Shown: in pieces, positions 18,356 through 26,974 of the stretch | How positions within the stretch are numbered: position 1 is the first letter of the stretch | Layout: every line of letters starts with the position of its first letter | Assembly (NCBI RefSeq): GCF_900102675.1 | Contig: NZ_FMYX01000011.1 | Location: 124,001-188,000, forward strand | Direction: 5' to 3' | DNA length: 64,000 bases | DNA from: Pseudomonas guariconensis | Lineage (GTDB): Bacteria > Pseudomonadota > Gammaproteobacteria > Pseudomonadales > Pseudomonadaceae | The notes under the pieces: generated by a model | What the model was told of the DNA's origin: nothing | Databases searched by the model: none | Seen by the model: the letters and a program-made list of their open reading frames with translations, nothing else | Translations under genes and position numbers: made by a program

Positions 18356-18808
18356 ATGCGCGCGCAAAATGGCCTGGAACCGTTCGCTCACCGCTGTCGC
18401 GTCTATTACGAGGACACCGACGCCGGTGGCGTGGTGTATTACGTCAACTATTTGAAATTCATGGAGCGGGCGCGTACCGAGCGGCTGCGGCACCTGGGGT
18501 TTTCCCAGTCCGAGCTTGCCGGCCAGAACCTGTTGTTCGTAGTTCACTCCAGCGAAGCGCGTTACCACGCGCCGGCGCGGTTGGACGACGAATTGCGGGT
18601 GACCGCGCAAGTGCTTGAATTGAACCGCGCCAGCCTGCGCTTCGTGCAGCAGGTCTGGCGGGAAAAGGATGAAACACTGCTCTGCGAAGGGCAGTTCCTG
18701 GTGGCCGCCGTGCGCGCCGACACTTTCAAACCCCGGGCCATTCCCCCAGAACTGCGCGACGCCTTCCTGGCGGACGGCACGGGTACTCAATCGAATGCAG
18801 GAGAATAA
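18356..18808 (+). CDS. ybgC: Acyl-CoA thioesterase YbgC
   Basis: 150-residue hotdog-fold thioesterase, first gene of the Tol-Pal operon. The catalytic Asp region RVYYEDTDAGGVVYYVNYLK is intact. In other bacteria it hydrolyses short acyl-CoA or acyl-ACP and associates with membrane phospholipid metabolism. It is followed after 2 bases by tolQ. Confidence 0.94.
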   Translation: MRAQNGLEPFAHRCRVYYEDTDAGGVVYYVNYLKFMERARTERLRHLGFSQSELAGQNLLFVVHSSEARYHAPARLDDELRVTAQVLELNRASLRFVQQVWREKDETLLCEGQFLVAAVRADTFKPRAIPPELRDAFLADGTGTQSNAGE

Positions 18809-18810
18809 GC

Positions 18811-19506
18811 GTGGAAGCTAACGTCGTCGACCATACCTCCATGTGGAGTCTGGTCAGCAATGCCAGTGTAGTGGTACAGCTGGTCATGCTGACCCTGGTG
18901 GCCGCTTCGGTCACTTCATGGATCATGATCTTCCAGCGCAGCACCATGCTGCGCGCCGGTCGTCGTGCGCTCGATGCCTTCGAGGAGCGCTTCTGGTCGG
19001 GTATCGACCTGTCCAAGCTGTATCGTCAGGCAGGCAGCAATCCGGACCCGGACTCGGGCGTGGAGCAGGTGTTCCGTGCCGGCTTCAAAGAGTTCTCGCG
19101 CCTGCGCCAGCAGCCGGGTGTCGACCCGGATGCGGTCATGGAGGGCGTCGGGCGTGCCATGCGCGTGGCCATCTCCCGTGAGGAAGAAAAGCTCGAGCAG
19201 AGCTTGCCGTTCCTTGCCACTGTCGGCTCCACCAGCCCGTACATCGGCCTGTTCGGAACCGTCTGGGGCATCATGAACTCCTTCCGCGGTTTGGCTTCGG
19301 CTCAGCAGGCGACCCTGGCCACAGTGGCTCCGGGCATCGCCGAGGCACTGATCGCCACTGCGATCGGTCTGTTCGCCGCGATCCCGGCGGTCATTGCCTA
19401 CAACCGTTTCTCCGCCCGCAGCGAAGTGCTGATCGGTCGTTACTACACGTTCGCCGACGAGTTCCAGGCAATCCTGCACCGCAAAGTGCACACCAGCGAA
19501 GAGTAA
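18811..19506 (+). CDS. tolQ: Tol-Pal system protein TolQ
   Basis: 231-residue inner-membrane protein with three membrane segments, the stator of the proton-driven TolQRA motor. The conserved regions are LATVGSTSPYIGLFGTVWG and, in the third segment, IAEALIATAIGLFAAIPAV. The start is GTG at 18811. Confidence 0.96.
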   Translation: MEANVVDHTSMWSLVSNASVVVQLVMLTLVAASVTSWIMIFQRSTMLRAGRRALDAFEERFWSGIDLSKLYRQAGSNPDPDSGVEQVFRAGFKEFSRLRQQPGVDPDAVMEGVGRAMRVAISREEEKLEQSLPFLATVGSTSPYIGLFGTVWGIMNSFRGLASAQQATLATVAPGIAEALIATAIGLFAAIPAVIAYNRFSARSEVLIGRYYTFADEFQAILHRKVHTSEE

Positions 19507-19520
19507 TCAGGTAGAAGCCC

Positions 19521-19973
19521 ATGGCCCGAGTTCGCCACAAACGCAAGCCGGTCGCCGAGATGAACGTGGTGCCCTACATCGACGTGATGCTGGTGCTGCT
19601 GGTCATCTTCATGGTGACTGCCCCCATGCTCAACCAGGGCGTGAAGGTCGACCTGCCCAAGGTTTCCAGCGAAGCCTTGCCCCAGGACAACAACGTTCAG
19701 ATCCTGACCATCTCGATCAAGGCCGACAAAACCTACTACTGGAACCTCGGCAGCGAAGTCGATACCGACAAGCAGATGGACAAGGCCATGACCTTGCCCG
19801 AAATGACCAGCGCGGTGACCAAGATCATCGCCGCCGGTCGCGACCAGGGCAAGCAGACCCAGGTCTTCATTCGTGGCGACAAGGCCGTCGACTACGGCGC
19901 GGTCATGGGTGCCATGGGCGGGTTGCAGAAGGCCGGTGTCGGTAACGTTGGCCTGATTACCGAGGCGCCCTGA
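19521..19973 (+). CDS. tolR: Tol-Pal system protein TolR
   Basis: 150 residues with one membrane helix containing the proton-path Asp (NVVPYIDVMLVLLVIFMV) and a periplasmic domain. ExbD/TolR family. Its stop overlaps the tolA start (TGATG). Confidence 0.96.
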   Translation: MARVRHKRKPVAEMNVVPYIDVMLVLLVIFMVTAPMLNQGVKVDLPKVSSEALPQDNNVQILTISIKADKTYYWNLGSEVDTDKQMDKAMTLPEMTSAVTKIIAAGRDQGKQTQVFIRGDKAVDYGAVMGAMGGLQKAGVGNVGLITEAP

Positions 19974-21049
19974 TGCAACAGCGAGAGCCATCCGCCTCGG
20001 AAAGCTACTTCTGGCCCACTGTCTGGGCCATTGGTCTGCACGTTCTGGTGTTCGCGATGCTGTTCGTCAGCTTCGCCATGACGCCTGAGCTGCCGCCGTC
20101 CAAGCCGATCGTCCAGGCTACGCTCTATCAGCTCAAATCCAAGAGTCAGGCGACCACCCAGACCAATCAGAAGATTGCCGGGGAAGCGAAGAAAACCGCT
20201 TCGCGCCAGACTGAGGTCGAGCAACTGGAGCAGAAGAAGGTCGAGCAGGAAGCTGTGAAGGCCGCGGAACAAAAGAAAGCTGACGCCGCTCAAAAGGCCG
20301 AAGAGGCCCGTGAAGCCGCCGAGGCGAAGAAGGCCGAGGAGGCTGCCAAAGCCGCTGAAGCCAAGAAGGCTGCCGAGGCCAAGAAAGCCGAGGAGGCGAA
20401 GAAGGCCGCTGAGAAGCAGCAGGCTGATATCGCCAAGAAGAAGGCCGAGGAAGAGGCCAAGAAGAAAGCCGAGGAAGAAGCCAAGAAACAGGCTGCCGAG
20501 GAGGCTAAAAAGAAAGCCGCCGAAGAGGCCAAGAAGAAAGCAGCCGAGGACGCCAAGAAGAAAGCGGCGGCCGAGGAAGCGAAGAAGAAGGCAGCCGAAG
20601 ACGCCAAGAAGAAGGCGGCTGCGGATGCCCAGAAGAAAAAGGCGCAGGAAGCGGCCCGCAAGGCGGCAGAAGACAAGAAAGCTCAGGCCCTGGCCGAGCT
20701 GCTGTCCGATACCACCGAGCGGCAGCAGGCCCTGGCCGATGAGCGTGGCGATGAAGTGGCCGGCGATTTCGACGACCTGATTCGCTTGCGAGCAGCCGAA
20801 GGGTGGGCGCGTCCGCCGTCCGCACGCAGGGGCATGACGGTAGTCCTGCAGATCAACATGCTGCCCGATGGCACCATCACCAACGTCAGCGTGGCGCGCT
20901 CCAGTGGCGACGGTCCATTCGACAGCTCGGCGGTGGCAGCGGTGAAGAACATTGGTCGTCTGACCGAGATGCAGGGCTTGAAGCCGAACGAGTTCAATCC
21001 GTACCGTTCATTCAAGATGACATTTACACCTGAGGATCTAGCGTTGTGA
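19973..21049 (+). CDS. tolA: Tol-Pal system protein TolA
   Basis: 358 residues in three parts. One N-terminal membrane anchor (residues about 15-38) is followed by a long Ala/Lys/Glu-rich helical rod (about 60-240) spanning the periplasm. The C-terminal globular domain (from about 255, RLRAAEGWARPPSARRGM and NPYRSFKMTFTP) contacts Pal/TolB. The rod is encoded by repetitive aag/gcc/gag codons, hence the low-complexity DNA; length variation there would be expected between strains. Confidence 0.96.
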   Translation: MQQREPSASESYFWPTVWAIGLHVLVFAMLFVSFAMTPELPPSKPIVQATLYQLKSKSQATTQTNQKIAGEAKKTASRQTEVEQLEQKKVEQEAVKAAEQKKADAAQKAEEAREAAEAKKAEEAAKAAEAKKAAEAKKAEEAKKAAEKQQADIAKKKAEEEAKKKAEEEAKKQAAEEAKKKAAEEAKKKAAEDAKKKAAAEEAKKKAAEDAKKKAAADAQKKKAQEAARKAAEDKKAQALAELLSDTTERQQALADERGDEVAGDFDDLIRLRAAEGWARPPSARRGMTVVLQINMLPDGTITNVSVARSSGDGPFDSSAVAAVKNIGRLTEMQGLKPNEFNPYRSFKMTFTPEDLAL

Positions 21050-22347
21050 TTAAACGTCTGAAAGGACTGCTGGTCATGCTCTGCTGCGTGGCAGGTATGG
21101 CCGTGGCAGAGGAAAAGAACATCCTGGTCACCAGCGGCAGCGATCGGGCGACTCCGATCGCGGTAGTGCCGTTCGGTTTGCAGGGTGGCAGCGTGTTGCC
21201 CGAGGACATGGCCGAGATCATTGGCAATGACCTGCGCAACTCCGGCTACTACTCGCCCATTCCACGGCAGAACATGATCAGCCAGCCGACCCAGGCCAGC
21301 GAAGTCATCTTCCGTGACTGGAAAGCCCTGGGGGCCCAATACGTGATGGTTGGCAGCATCGTGCCGTCCGGCGGTCGCCTGCAGGTGCAGTACGCCCTGT
21401 TCAACGTCGCCACCGAACAGCAGGTGCTGACCGGCAGCGTTGCTGGTGGCGTCGACCAGCTGCGCGACATGTCGCACTACATCGCCGACCAGTCGTTCGA
21501 GAAGCTCACCGGCATCAAGGGTGCATTCTCCACCCGCATGTTGTACGTGACTGCCGAGCGCTTCTCCGCCAACAACACCCGTTACACCTTGCAGCGTTCG
21601 GACTATGACGGTGCCCGCGCCGTTACTTTGCTGCAATCGCGTGAGCCGATCCTGTCGCCGCGTTTCGCACCGGACGGCAAGCGTATTGCCTATGTCTCGT
21701 TCGAACAGAAGCGTCCGCGCATCTTCGTTCAGCACATCGATACCGGGCGCCGTGAGCAGATCACCAACTTCGAAGGCCTCAACGGCGCTCCGGCCTGGTC
21801 GCCAGATGGTTCGCGTCTTGCCTTCGTGTTGTCCAAAGACGGCAACCCGGACATCTACGTGATGAACATGGGCTCGCGCCAGATCAGCCGTGTAACTGCA
21901 GGCCCAGGCATCAACACCGAGCCGTTCTGGGGCAAGGATGGCAATACCCTGTACTTCACCTCCGACCGTGGCGGCAAACCGCAGGTCTACAAGACATCGG
22001 TCAGTGGCGGTGGCGCCGAGCGTGTAACGTTCGTGGGTAACTACAATGCCAACCCGAAACTGTCGGCGGACGAAAAGACCCTGGTGATGATCCATCGCCA
22101 ACAGGGCTTCACCAACTTCAAAGTGGCTGCCCAGGACTTGCAGCGCGGAAGTGTAAAGATTCTGTCGGACACCAGTCTTGATGAGTCTCCCACTGTTGCG
22201 CCAAACGGCACCATGCTAATCTACGCCACCCGCCAGCAGGGCCGGGGAGTCTTGATGCTCGTCTCTCTCAATGGACGCGTGAGGCTCCCGCTTCCTACCG
22301 CTCAAGGCGAAGTCAGAGAACCGTCCTGGTCCCCTTACCTGAACTGA
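21046..22347 (+). CDS. tolB: Tol-Pal system beta-propeller protein TolB
   Basis: 433 residues with a Sec signal (MIKRLKGLLVMLCCVAGMAVA), an N-terminal two-layer domain, and a six-bladed propeller with repeated SPDG motifs (WSPDGSRLAFVLS and similar). Periplasmic partner of Pal. The GTG start at 21046 overlaps the tolA stop. Confidence 0.97.
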   Translation: MIKRLKGLLVMLCCVAGMAVAEEKNILVTSGSDRATPIAVVPFGLQGGSVLPEDMAEIIGNDLRNSGYYSPIPRQNMISQPTQASEVIFRDWKALGAQYVMVGSIVPSGGRLQVQYALFNVATEQQVLTGSVAGGVDQLRDMSHYIADQSFEKLTGIKGAFSTRMLYVTAERFSANNTRYTLQRSDYDGARAVTLLQSREPILSPRFAPDGKRIAYVSFEQKRPRIFVQHIDTGRREQITNFEGLNGAPAWSPDGSRLAFVLSKDGNPDIYVMNMGSRQISRVTAGPGINTEPFWGKDGNTLYFTSDRGGKPQVYKTSVSGGGAERVTFVGNYNANPKLSADEKTLVMIHRQQGFTNFKVAAQDLQRGSVKILSDTSLDESPTVAPNGTMLIYATRQQGRGVLMLVSLNGRVRLPLPTAQGEVREPSWSPYLN

Positions 22348-22399
22348 TGCGGCGTAATACTTTTGCTTAACACACTGGGGTTTCATTAGGAGTTTCACG

Positions 22400-22900
22400 A
22401 TGGAAATGCTGAAGTTTGGTAAATTCGCTGCGCTGGCTCTGGCCATGGCCGTAGCTGTAGGTTGCTCCTCCAAGGGCGGTGACAACGCTGGCGAAGGCGC
22501 CGCTGTTGATCCTAACGCTGGCTACGGTGCCAACACTGGCGCTGTTGACGGCAGCCTGAGCGAAGAAGCCGCCCTGCGCGCAATCACCACCTTCTACTTC
22601 GAATACGACAGCTCGGACCTGAAGCCAGAAGCCATGCGCGCTCTGGACGTTCACGCCAAGGACCTGAAAGCCAACGGCAACCGTGTTGTTCTGGAAGGCC
22701 ACACCGACGAGCGCGGTACTCGCGAGTACAACATGGCTCTGGGCGAGCGTCGTGCCAAGGCCGTTCAACGCTACCTGGTTCTGCAGGGCGTTTCCCCTGC
22801 TCAGCTGGAACTGGTTTCCTACGGCGAAGAGCGTCCAGTTGCCACCGGCAACGACGAGCAGTCCTGGGCTCAGAACCGTCGCGTAGAACTGCGTAAGTAA
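22400..22900 (+). CDS. pal: Peptidoglycan-associated lipoprotein Pal
   Basis: 166-residue outer-membrane lipoprotein: lipobox AVGC at about residue 21, a Gly/Asn-rich spacer, then an OmpA-like domain with the meso-DAP-binding motif GHTDERGTREYN. Anchors the outer membrane to peptidoglycan. Confidence 0.97.
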   Translation: MEMLKFGKFAALALAMAVAVGCSSKGGDNAGEGAAVDPNAGYGANTGAVDGSLSEEAALRAITTFYFEYDSSDLKPEAMRALDVHAKDLKANGNRVVLEGHTDERGTREYNMALGERRAKAVQRYLVLQGVSPAQLELVSYGEERPVATGNDEQSWAQNRRVELRK

Positions 22901-22906
22901 GTTCTT

Positions 22907-23713
22907 ATGCGTATGTGCCGTCGTGCTGTAACCGTCCTCGCGCTCAGCCTGCCGCTCGCGGCTTGGGCTGAGGTTCCTGTAGTAGATGACAACGCAAGTG
23001 GCTATCCGCCTGCGGGTTATGGCACGAGCGGCGCCTATGCCGGGGCAGGGGCTTCGGCCCCTGCTTCTGCACAGGGCCAGCTGTTCATGCAGCTGCAACA
23101 GATGCAGGATCAGATTTCCCGCCAGCAAGGCATCATCGAAGAGCTGCAGAACGATGTCGCCCGTATGAAGCAGGAGAACCTGGAGCGTTACCAGGATCTG
23201 GACCGTCGCATCAACAGCGGTGTCGCACCTGCCGCGACCCCCGAGAATTCTTCCACCGGTGGCGCCTCCAATGCCGCCACCGGTGCCGCTGCTGGCGCCG
23301 CGGCCCAACAACCGGCCGCCAGCAGCGAACCAGGTGATCCGGCGAAAGAGAAGCTCTATTACGATGCCGCTTTCGACCTGATCAAGCAGAAGGATTTCGA
23401 CAAGGCCAGCCAGGCCTTCGGCGCCTTCTTGCGCAAGTACCCAAATAGCCAGTACGCCGGCAATGCCCAATATTGGCTGGGTGAGGTGAACCTGGCCAAG
23501 GGCGACCTGCAAGGTGCCAGCCAGGCTTTCGCCAAAGTCGGCCAGCTGTACCCCAAACACAGCAAAGTGCCTGACTCGCTGTACAAGCTGGCGGATGTCG
23601 AGCGCCGTATGGGGCACACCGACAAGGTCAAGGGCATCCTTCAACAGGTCATTACCCAGTATCCCGGCACTTCTGCCGCACAACTGGCTCAGCGTGACCT
23701 GCAAAAGCTCTGA
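22907..23713 (+). CDS. cpoB: Cell division coordinator CpoB (YbgF)
   Basis: 268-residue periplasmic protein with a signal peptide (cleavage after AAWA), a trimerising coiled coil (QLFMQLQQMQDQISRQQG), a Pro/Ala linker, and C-terminal TPR repeats (YYDAAFDLIKQKDFDKASQA). It links Tol activity with PBP1B at division. Last gene of the operon; a terminator follows. Confidence 0.95.
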   Translation: MRMCRRAVTVLALSLPLAAWAEVPVVDDNASGYPPAGYGTSGAYAGAGASAPASAQGQLFMQLQQMQDQISRQQGIIEELQNDVARMKQENLERYQDLDRRINSGVAPAATPENSSTGGASNAATGAAAGAAAQQPAASSEPGDPAKEKLYYDAAFDLIKQKDFDKASQAFGAFLRKYPNSQYAGNAQYWLGEVNLAKGDLQGASQAFAKVGQLYPKHSKVPDSLYKLADVERRMGHTDKVKGILQQVITQYPGTSAAQLAQRDLQKL

Positions 23714-23730
23714 ATATCGCCATTCGAAAG

Positions 23731-23757
23731 AAACCCGCGCTTGTCGCGGGTTTTTTC
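23731..23757 (+). terminator. Terminator of the tol-pal operon
   Basis: Stem aacccgcg / cgcgggtt followed by TTTTTT, 18 bases past the cpoB stop. Confidence 0.92.
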
Positions 23758-23873
23758 GTTAGAATCTTGGCCCTTTTTTCGTAAACACGCTGGTGCGGAT
23801 AACGCTATGTCGAGTCCGCGACAGTGCCTGACGGAGGCGGACAGCCTGTTTAGCTGTCACGCCCGTGGCGATC

Positions 23874-24521
23874 ATGCAAGACACATTACGCATCACCGAA
23901 GTCTTTTACTCCTTGCAGGGTGAAACACGGACGGCTGGGCTGCCCACCGTATTCGTGCGCCTTACGGGCTGTCCCCTGCGCTGTCAGTATTGCGACAGTG
24001 CCTACGCATTCAGCGGCGGCACCGTACGTACCCTCGACGACATTCTCAAGCAAGTGGCGGGATTCCGGCCGCGCTATGTCTGCGTGACCGGTGGCGAGCC
24101 CTTGGCCCAGCCCAATGCGTTGCCCTTGCTCCAGCGCCTCTGCGACGCCGGCTACGAAGTCTCTTTGGAGACCAGCGGCGCCCTGGACATCGCCCAGGTC
24201 GATCCACGGGTCAGCCGCGTGGTCGATTTGAAGACCCCGGGCTCGGAGGAGTCGCACCGCAACCTCTACGAGAATATCGAGCACCTGACCCGTAACGATC
24301 AGGTCAAGTTCGTCATTTGCTCGCGCGAGGACTATGACTGGGCGGTCTCCAAGCTGATTCAGTACAACCTGGCGCAGCGTGCGGGTGAAGTACTGTTTTC
24401 ACCCAGCCACCACCAGGTGAGTGCCACCGACCTGGCGGACTGGATCGTCGCCGATAACCTGCCCGTACGCTTCCAGTTGCAGTTGCACAAACTGCTGTGG
24501 AACGACGAACCGGGACGCTGA
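23874..24521 (+). CDS. queE: 7-carboxy-7-deazaguanine synthase QueE
   Basis: 215-residue radical-SAM enzyme making the deazaguanine ring for queuosine. The iron-sulfur motif is CPLRCQYC (CxxxCxxC), preceded by the substrate-loop FYSLQGETRTAGLPTVFVRL; a glycine-rich SAM site VTGGEPLAQ is also present. The start at 23874 was preferred over a GTG three codons upstream because it gives the common N-terminus MQDTLRITE. It is paired with queC. Confidence 0.95.
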   Translation: MQDTLRITEVFYSLQGETRTAGLPTVFVRLTGCPLRCQYCDSAYAFSGGTVRTLDDILKQVAGFRPRYVCVTGGEPLAQPNALPLLQRLCDAGYEVSLETSGALDIAQVDPRVSRVVDLKTPGSEESHRNLYENIEHLTRNDQVKFVICSREDYDWAVSKLIQYNLAQRAGEVLFSPSHHQVSATDLADWIVADNLPVRFQLQLHKLLWNDEPGR

Positions 24522-24537
24522 CACGAGGAGTATGAAC

Positions 24538-25212
24538 ATGACTGATAAACGCGCGGTAATTCTGCTTTCCGGTGGTCTGGACTCGGCCACCGTGGTCGCC
24601 ATGGCCAAGGCTGAAGGCTATAGCTGCTACACCATGAGTTTCGACTACGGTCAGCGTCACCGTGCCGAGCTCAACGCTGCAGCGCGTGTTGCCCGAGACC
24701 TGGGCGTGGTCGAGCACAAGGTAATCGGTCTGAACCTCAACGGCATTGGTGGCTCAGCCTTGACCGACACCAGTATCGATGTGCCAGAGACACCTGGCGA
24801 AGGTATCCCGGTCACGTATGTGCCTGCGCGTAATACCGTATTCCTGTCCCTGGCACTGGGATGGGCCGAGGTGCTGGGCGCCCGTGACATCTTCATTGGT
24901 GTCAACGCCGTGGATTACTCGGGGTATCCGGACTGCCGTCCAGAGTTCGTGGAGGCCTTCGAACGCATGGCCAACCTTGCCACCAAGGCCGGTGTGGAAG
25001 GGCAGGGCTTCCGTATCCAGGCGCCTTTGCAGAATCTGAGCAAGGCCCAGATCGTCCAGGCCGGTATTGCCCGTGGCGTGGATTACAGCTTGACCGTCTC
25101 GTGCTACCAAGCGGACGACGAGGGGCGCGCCTGCGGCAAGTGCGACAGTTGCCGTTTGCGGGCCGATGGCTTCGCAGCAGCCGGTGTGGCGGATCCTACC
25201 CGCTATTTTTGA
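24538..25212 (+). CDS. queC: 7-cyano-7-deazaguanine (preQ0) synthase QueC
   Basis: 224 residues; ATP-dependent conversion of CDG to preQ0. The N-terminal PP-loop is LLSGGLDSATVVAMA, and the C-terminal zinc site uses four Cys (SCYQ, ACGKCDSC). Of two ATGs six bases apart, 24538 has better spacing from the CGAGGAG ribosome site. It lies immediately upstream of tRNA-Lys. Confidence 0.96.
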   Translation: MTDKRAVILLSGGLDSATVVAMAKAEGYSCYTMSFDYGQRHRAELNAAARVARDLGVVEHKVIGLNLNGIGGSALTDTSIDVPETPGEGIPVTYVPARNTVFLSLALGWAEVLGARDIFIGVNAVDYSGYPDCRPEFVEAFERMANLATKAGVEGQGFRIQAPLQNLSKAQIVQAGIARGVDYSLTVSCYQADDEGRACGKCDSCRLRADGFAAAGVADPTRYF

Positions 25213-25231
25213 AAAAATTGCCGATGAGGTG

Positions 25232-25259
25232 TTGATTTCCCGTTAGAAATCAGTATTAT
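25232..25259 (+). promoter_or_regulatory. Probable sigma-70 promoter of tRNA-Lys
   Basis: TTGATT and TATTAT hexamers 16 bases apart, the -10 ending 14 bases before the tRNA. Confidence 0.5.
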
Positions 25260-25273
25260 ACGCGCCATCCAAC

Positions 25274-25349
25274 GGGTCGTTAGCTCAGTTGGTAGAGCAG
25301 TTGGCTTTTAACCAATTGGTCGTAGGTTCGAATCCTACACGACCCACCA
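25274..25349 (+). tRNA. tRNA-Lys (TTT)
   Basis: 76 nt with encoded CCA; anticodon loop CTTTTAA in a good cloverleaf (gggtcgt acceptor, gtaggttcgaatcctac T-arm). The equivalent tRNA-Lys in P. aeruginosa is a known insertion site for PAPI-1/pKLC102-type integrative elements. Confidence 0.97.
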
Positions 25350-25937
25350 TATTCACAGCGGTAATGCAGGTACTAGGAAGGGAAGGCTACTCACAGCCAA
25401 TCTAGTCTTGCTGCCCCTGGAGCGATCCTTAGGCTCGCTTCGATGTGATCTCAATATGGAATAGCCCGCGACCATCTAGGTTTGCGGGCTTTTTCGTTCT
25501 TGTCGGTCAGTCAGATTCCTGACTGTGATGCATGACGATCTATCTGAGAGATTCCAAGCGAAACAGCTTGGTGGCTGCCGCAGATGATCGATTTTCGACC
25601 ACAGTGAATTCTACCAACTTCGGCTTTTTTCAAGCGTAAGCTGCTAGTGGGTAGGTGTTAGCTCCTCCTATGCGACCCAGAGAAGTTATGGGTAGCCACA
25701 ATCATTGCCTGTAGCGCTATTCAAACACCTGTGTCGATAGCAGTCATCAGCCAGACCAGGTTCCCGATCGCCTGAGCGGGGACAGCCACGCTCCGTTCAA
25801 AATTTAACGTCGCCCTGGGGCGCGGTTAAAGCGCTACCGCTTGTCGGTTTCCGGATCCTGTCCACGACAAATTGACGCCAATATGATGGCAAAATAGTAC
25901 CGCAGCTCGTTTTCTTTGATGGCACAGGGATGTGGTG
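25350..25937. other. Non-coding stretch downstream of tRNA-Lys
   Basis: About 590 bases without a supportable gene. It contains one terminator (listed separately), then AT-richer DNA with no codon character. A TTGACG at 25872 may be part of the promoter of the next gene. I did not see a second copy of the tRNA 3' end here. Confidence 0.5.
25462..25495 (+). terminator. Terminator downstream of tRNA-Lys
   Basis: Stem agcccgc / gcgggct followed by TTTTT. Confidence 0.8.
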
Positions 25938-26327
25938 ATGTCGGTGGGTCAGCGTTTGGCACAGAGAGCCTTTCTGTGTGTGGTGTTCAGCAGCTCTATG
26001 GGTATGGCCTGCGCCTCACCAGGCGATCAAGACCTGATTCGCGAACGCCAGAACCGACTGCTCGAGGAACAGCAGCGTCGCCTTGAAGATCTACGCAACC
26101 TCCCAGGGCAACCCTCCGTCCCTCCGGTGCCCTCCAGGCCTGAAGACGAACGCTGCTTCACGATTCGTTCTATCGACCTCAAAGGTGCAGACAGTCTGTC
26201 GATCACCGAGCGAGACGCGTTGCTCAAGCCATTCGTTGGACAGTCGCAGACGGGGGCTTCTTGGACGATAGATGTTATGGATAAGTCAATTAATGGCGGA
26301 AGGAAGGTGGAGATCAAGTTCAAATGA
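25938..26327 (+). pseudogene. Truncated CdiB/ShlB-type secretion transporter fused to a toxin-like tail
   Basis: 129 residues from the ATG at 25938. A signal peptide (cleavage near MACA-S) and the Arg/Glu-rich helix plug of two-partner secretion transporters (LIRERQNRLLEEQQRRLEDL) lead into the POTRA_2 domain (CFTIRSIDLKGADSLSITER). Family members continue for about 450 more residues into a 16-stranded barrel. Here the match stops after FVGQ and the last 25 residues (ASWTIDVMDKSINGGRKVEI and so on) are unlike a POTRA. They resemble the end of a CdiA-type effector (inference). A deletion joining cdiB to the end of cdiA would explain this. The stop overlaps the next gene by four bases, as toxin-immunity pairs often do. 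Confidence 0.7.
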
Positions 26328-26674
26328 CTGATGACCTCTATAAATCGGTATTGCGAAGCGCATTTGGGCTTTCAATGGGGGCCATATGGCAGCATATGAC
26401 GGTTGGGCTTCTTGGTTCGTCTGTTGATTACGCGCGCCGAGTCGATCTGTTCTTCTCTCTGATGGCGCGTTTGATATTGGAGGGAAATGTTAGACTTGCG
26501 TATGATGGCCTTTTTCTCGCTGGTACTATTCAAGATCAGCTAAATGTGCTGAAAGATGCGTGGCCTGAAGAGCCTGGTGAAAATGATCTTGATGGCTTCG
26601 GGCTTTGGTTTATCACAGAGGCCCCCGCTGGGGTTGTATGGATAGACTCGGATGGGAAGGAGTTTTGGACGTAG
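26324..26674 (+). CDS. DUF596-type immunity protein (orphan)
   Basis: A 116-residue acidic cytoplasmic protein. The pattern GLSMGAIWQHM, then RRVDLFFSLMARLILEGNVRLA and a final GLWFITEAPAGVVWIDSDGK matches the DUF596 family, found as immunity genes behind contact-dependent toxins. The start overlaps the preceding chimera stop (ATGA). The cognate toxin is gone apart from the putative tail, so it may now protect against toxins of neighbours. Base composition is AT-richer than the backbone. Confidence 0.75.
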   Translation: MTDDLYKSVLRSAFGLSMGAIWQHMTVGLLGSSVDYARRVDLFFSLMARLILEGNVRLAYDGLFLAGTIQDQLNVLKDAWPEEPGENDLDGFGLWFITEAPAGVVWIDSDGKEFWT

Positions 26675-26773
26675 TTTGTAAGTTTAGGTTGGTCCAAAAG
26701 GGACTGGTCACGCTCTGCGCGAAGTAGAAGTTAGCTCTGGTGGCAAAGGCTCATGGACTAAGGAGCTCCATAA

Positions 26774-26974
26774 ACCAGACCCGATAAGGGCGCTTGGAAG
26801 ACCTTGGAGAACCAATGGGCGTCTGCGCTTAAAGAAGGAAAGTCGGTAGGTGTAAAAAATGAACCGGTGTACGCAGGCGGGTCTGTAAGACCTGAGTAAT
26901 TTACTGTGACATATCAGATAGGTTCGGAACGCCCAATAAGAGAAGCTTTTGTCAATTCTCCGGGTGGGATATGA
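26774..26974 (+). pseudogene. Broken C-terminal tail of a secreted nuclease toxin
   Basis: One frame reads DKGAWKTLENQWASALKEGK, then SVGVKNEPVYAGGSVRPE, a TAA at 26897, and continues FTVTYQIGSERPIREAFVN before TGA at 26972. This is the look of the C-terminus of DNA/RNA non-specific endonuclease effectors of polymorphic toxin systems (inference from the W-ALKEGK and EPVY-G-S-RPxxFxVTY pattern). The in-frame stop and the absence of the catalytic part upstream mark it as a relic. Its final stop overlaps the next immunity gene start, the usual toxin-immunity junction. Confidence 0.6.

Noticed and set aside
20200..20700. Tandem repeat resembling a CRISPR or minisatellite
   Set aside because: It is the coding DNA for the Ala/Lys/Glu rod of TolA; no spacers.
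23760..23873. Possible preQ1 riboswitch ahead of queE
   Set aside because: No preQ1-I or preQ1-II core could be recognised; only weak hairpins.
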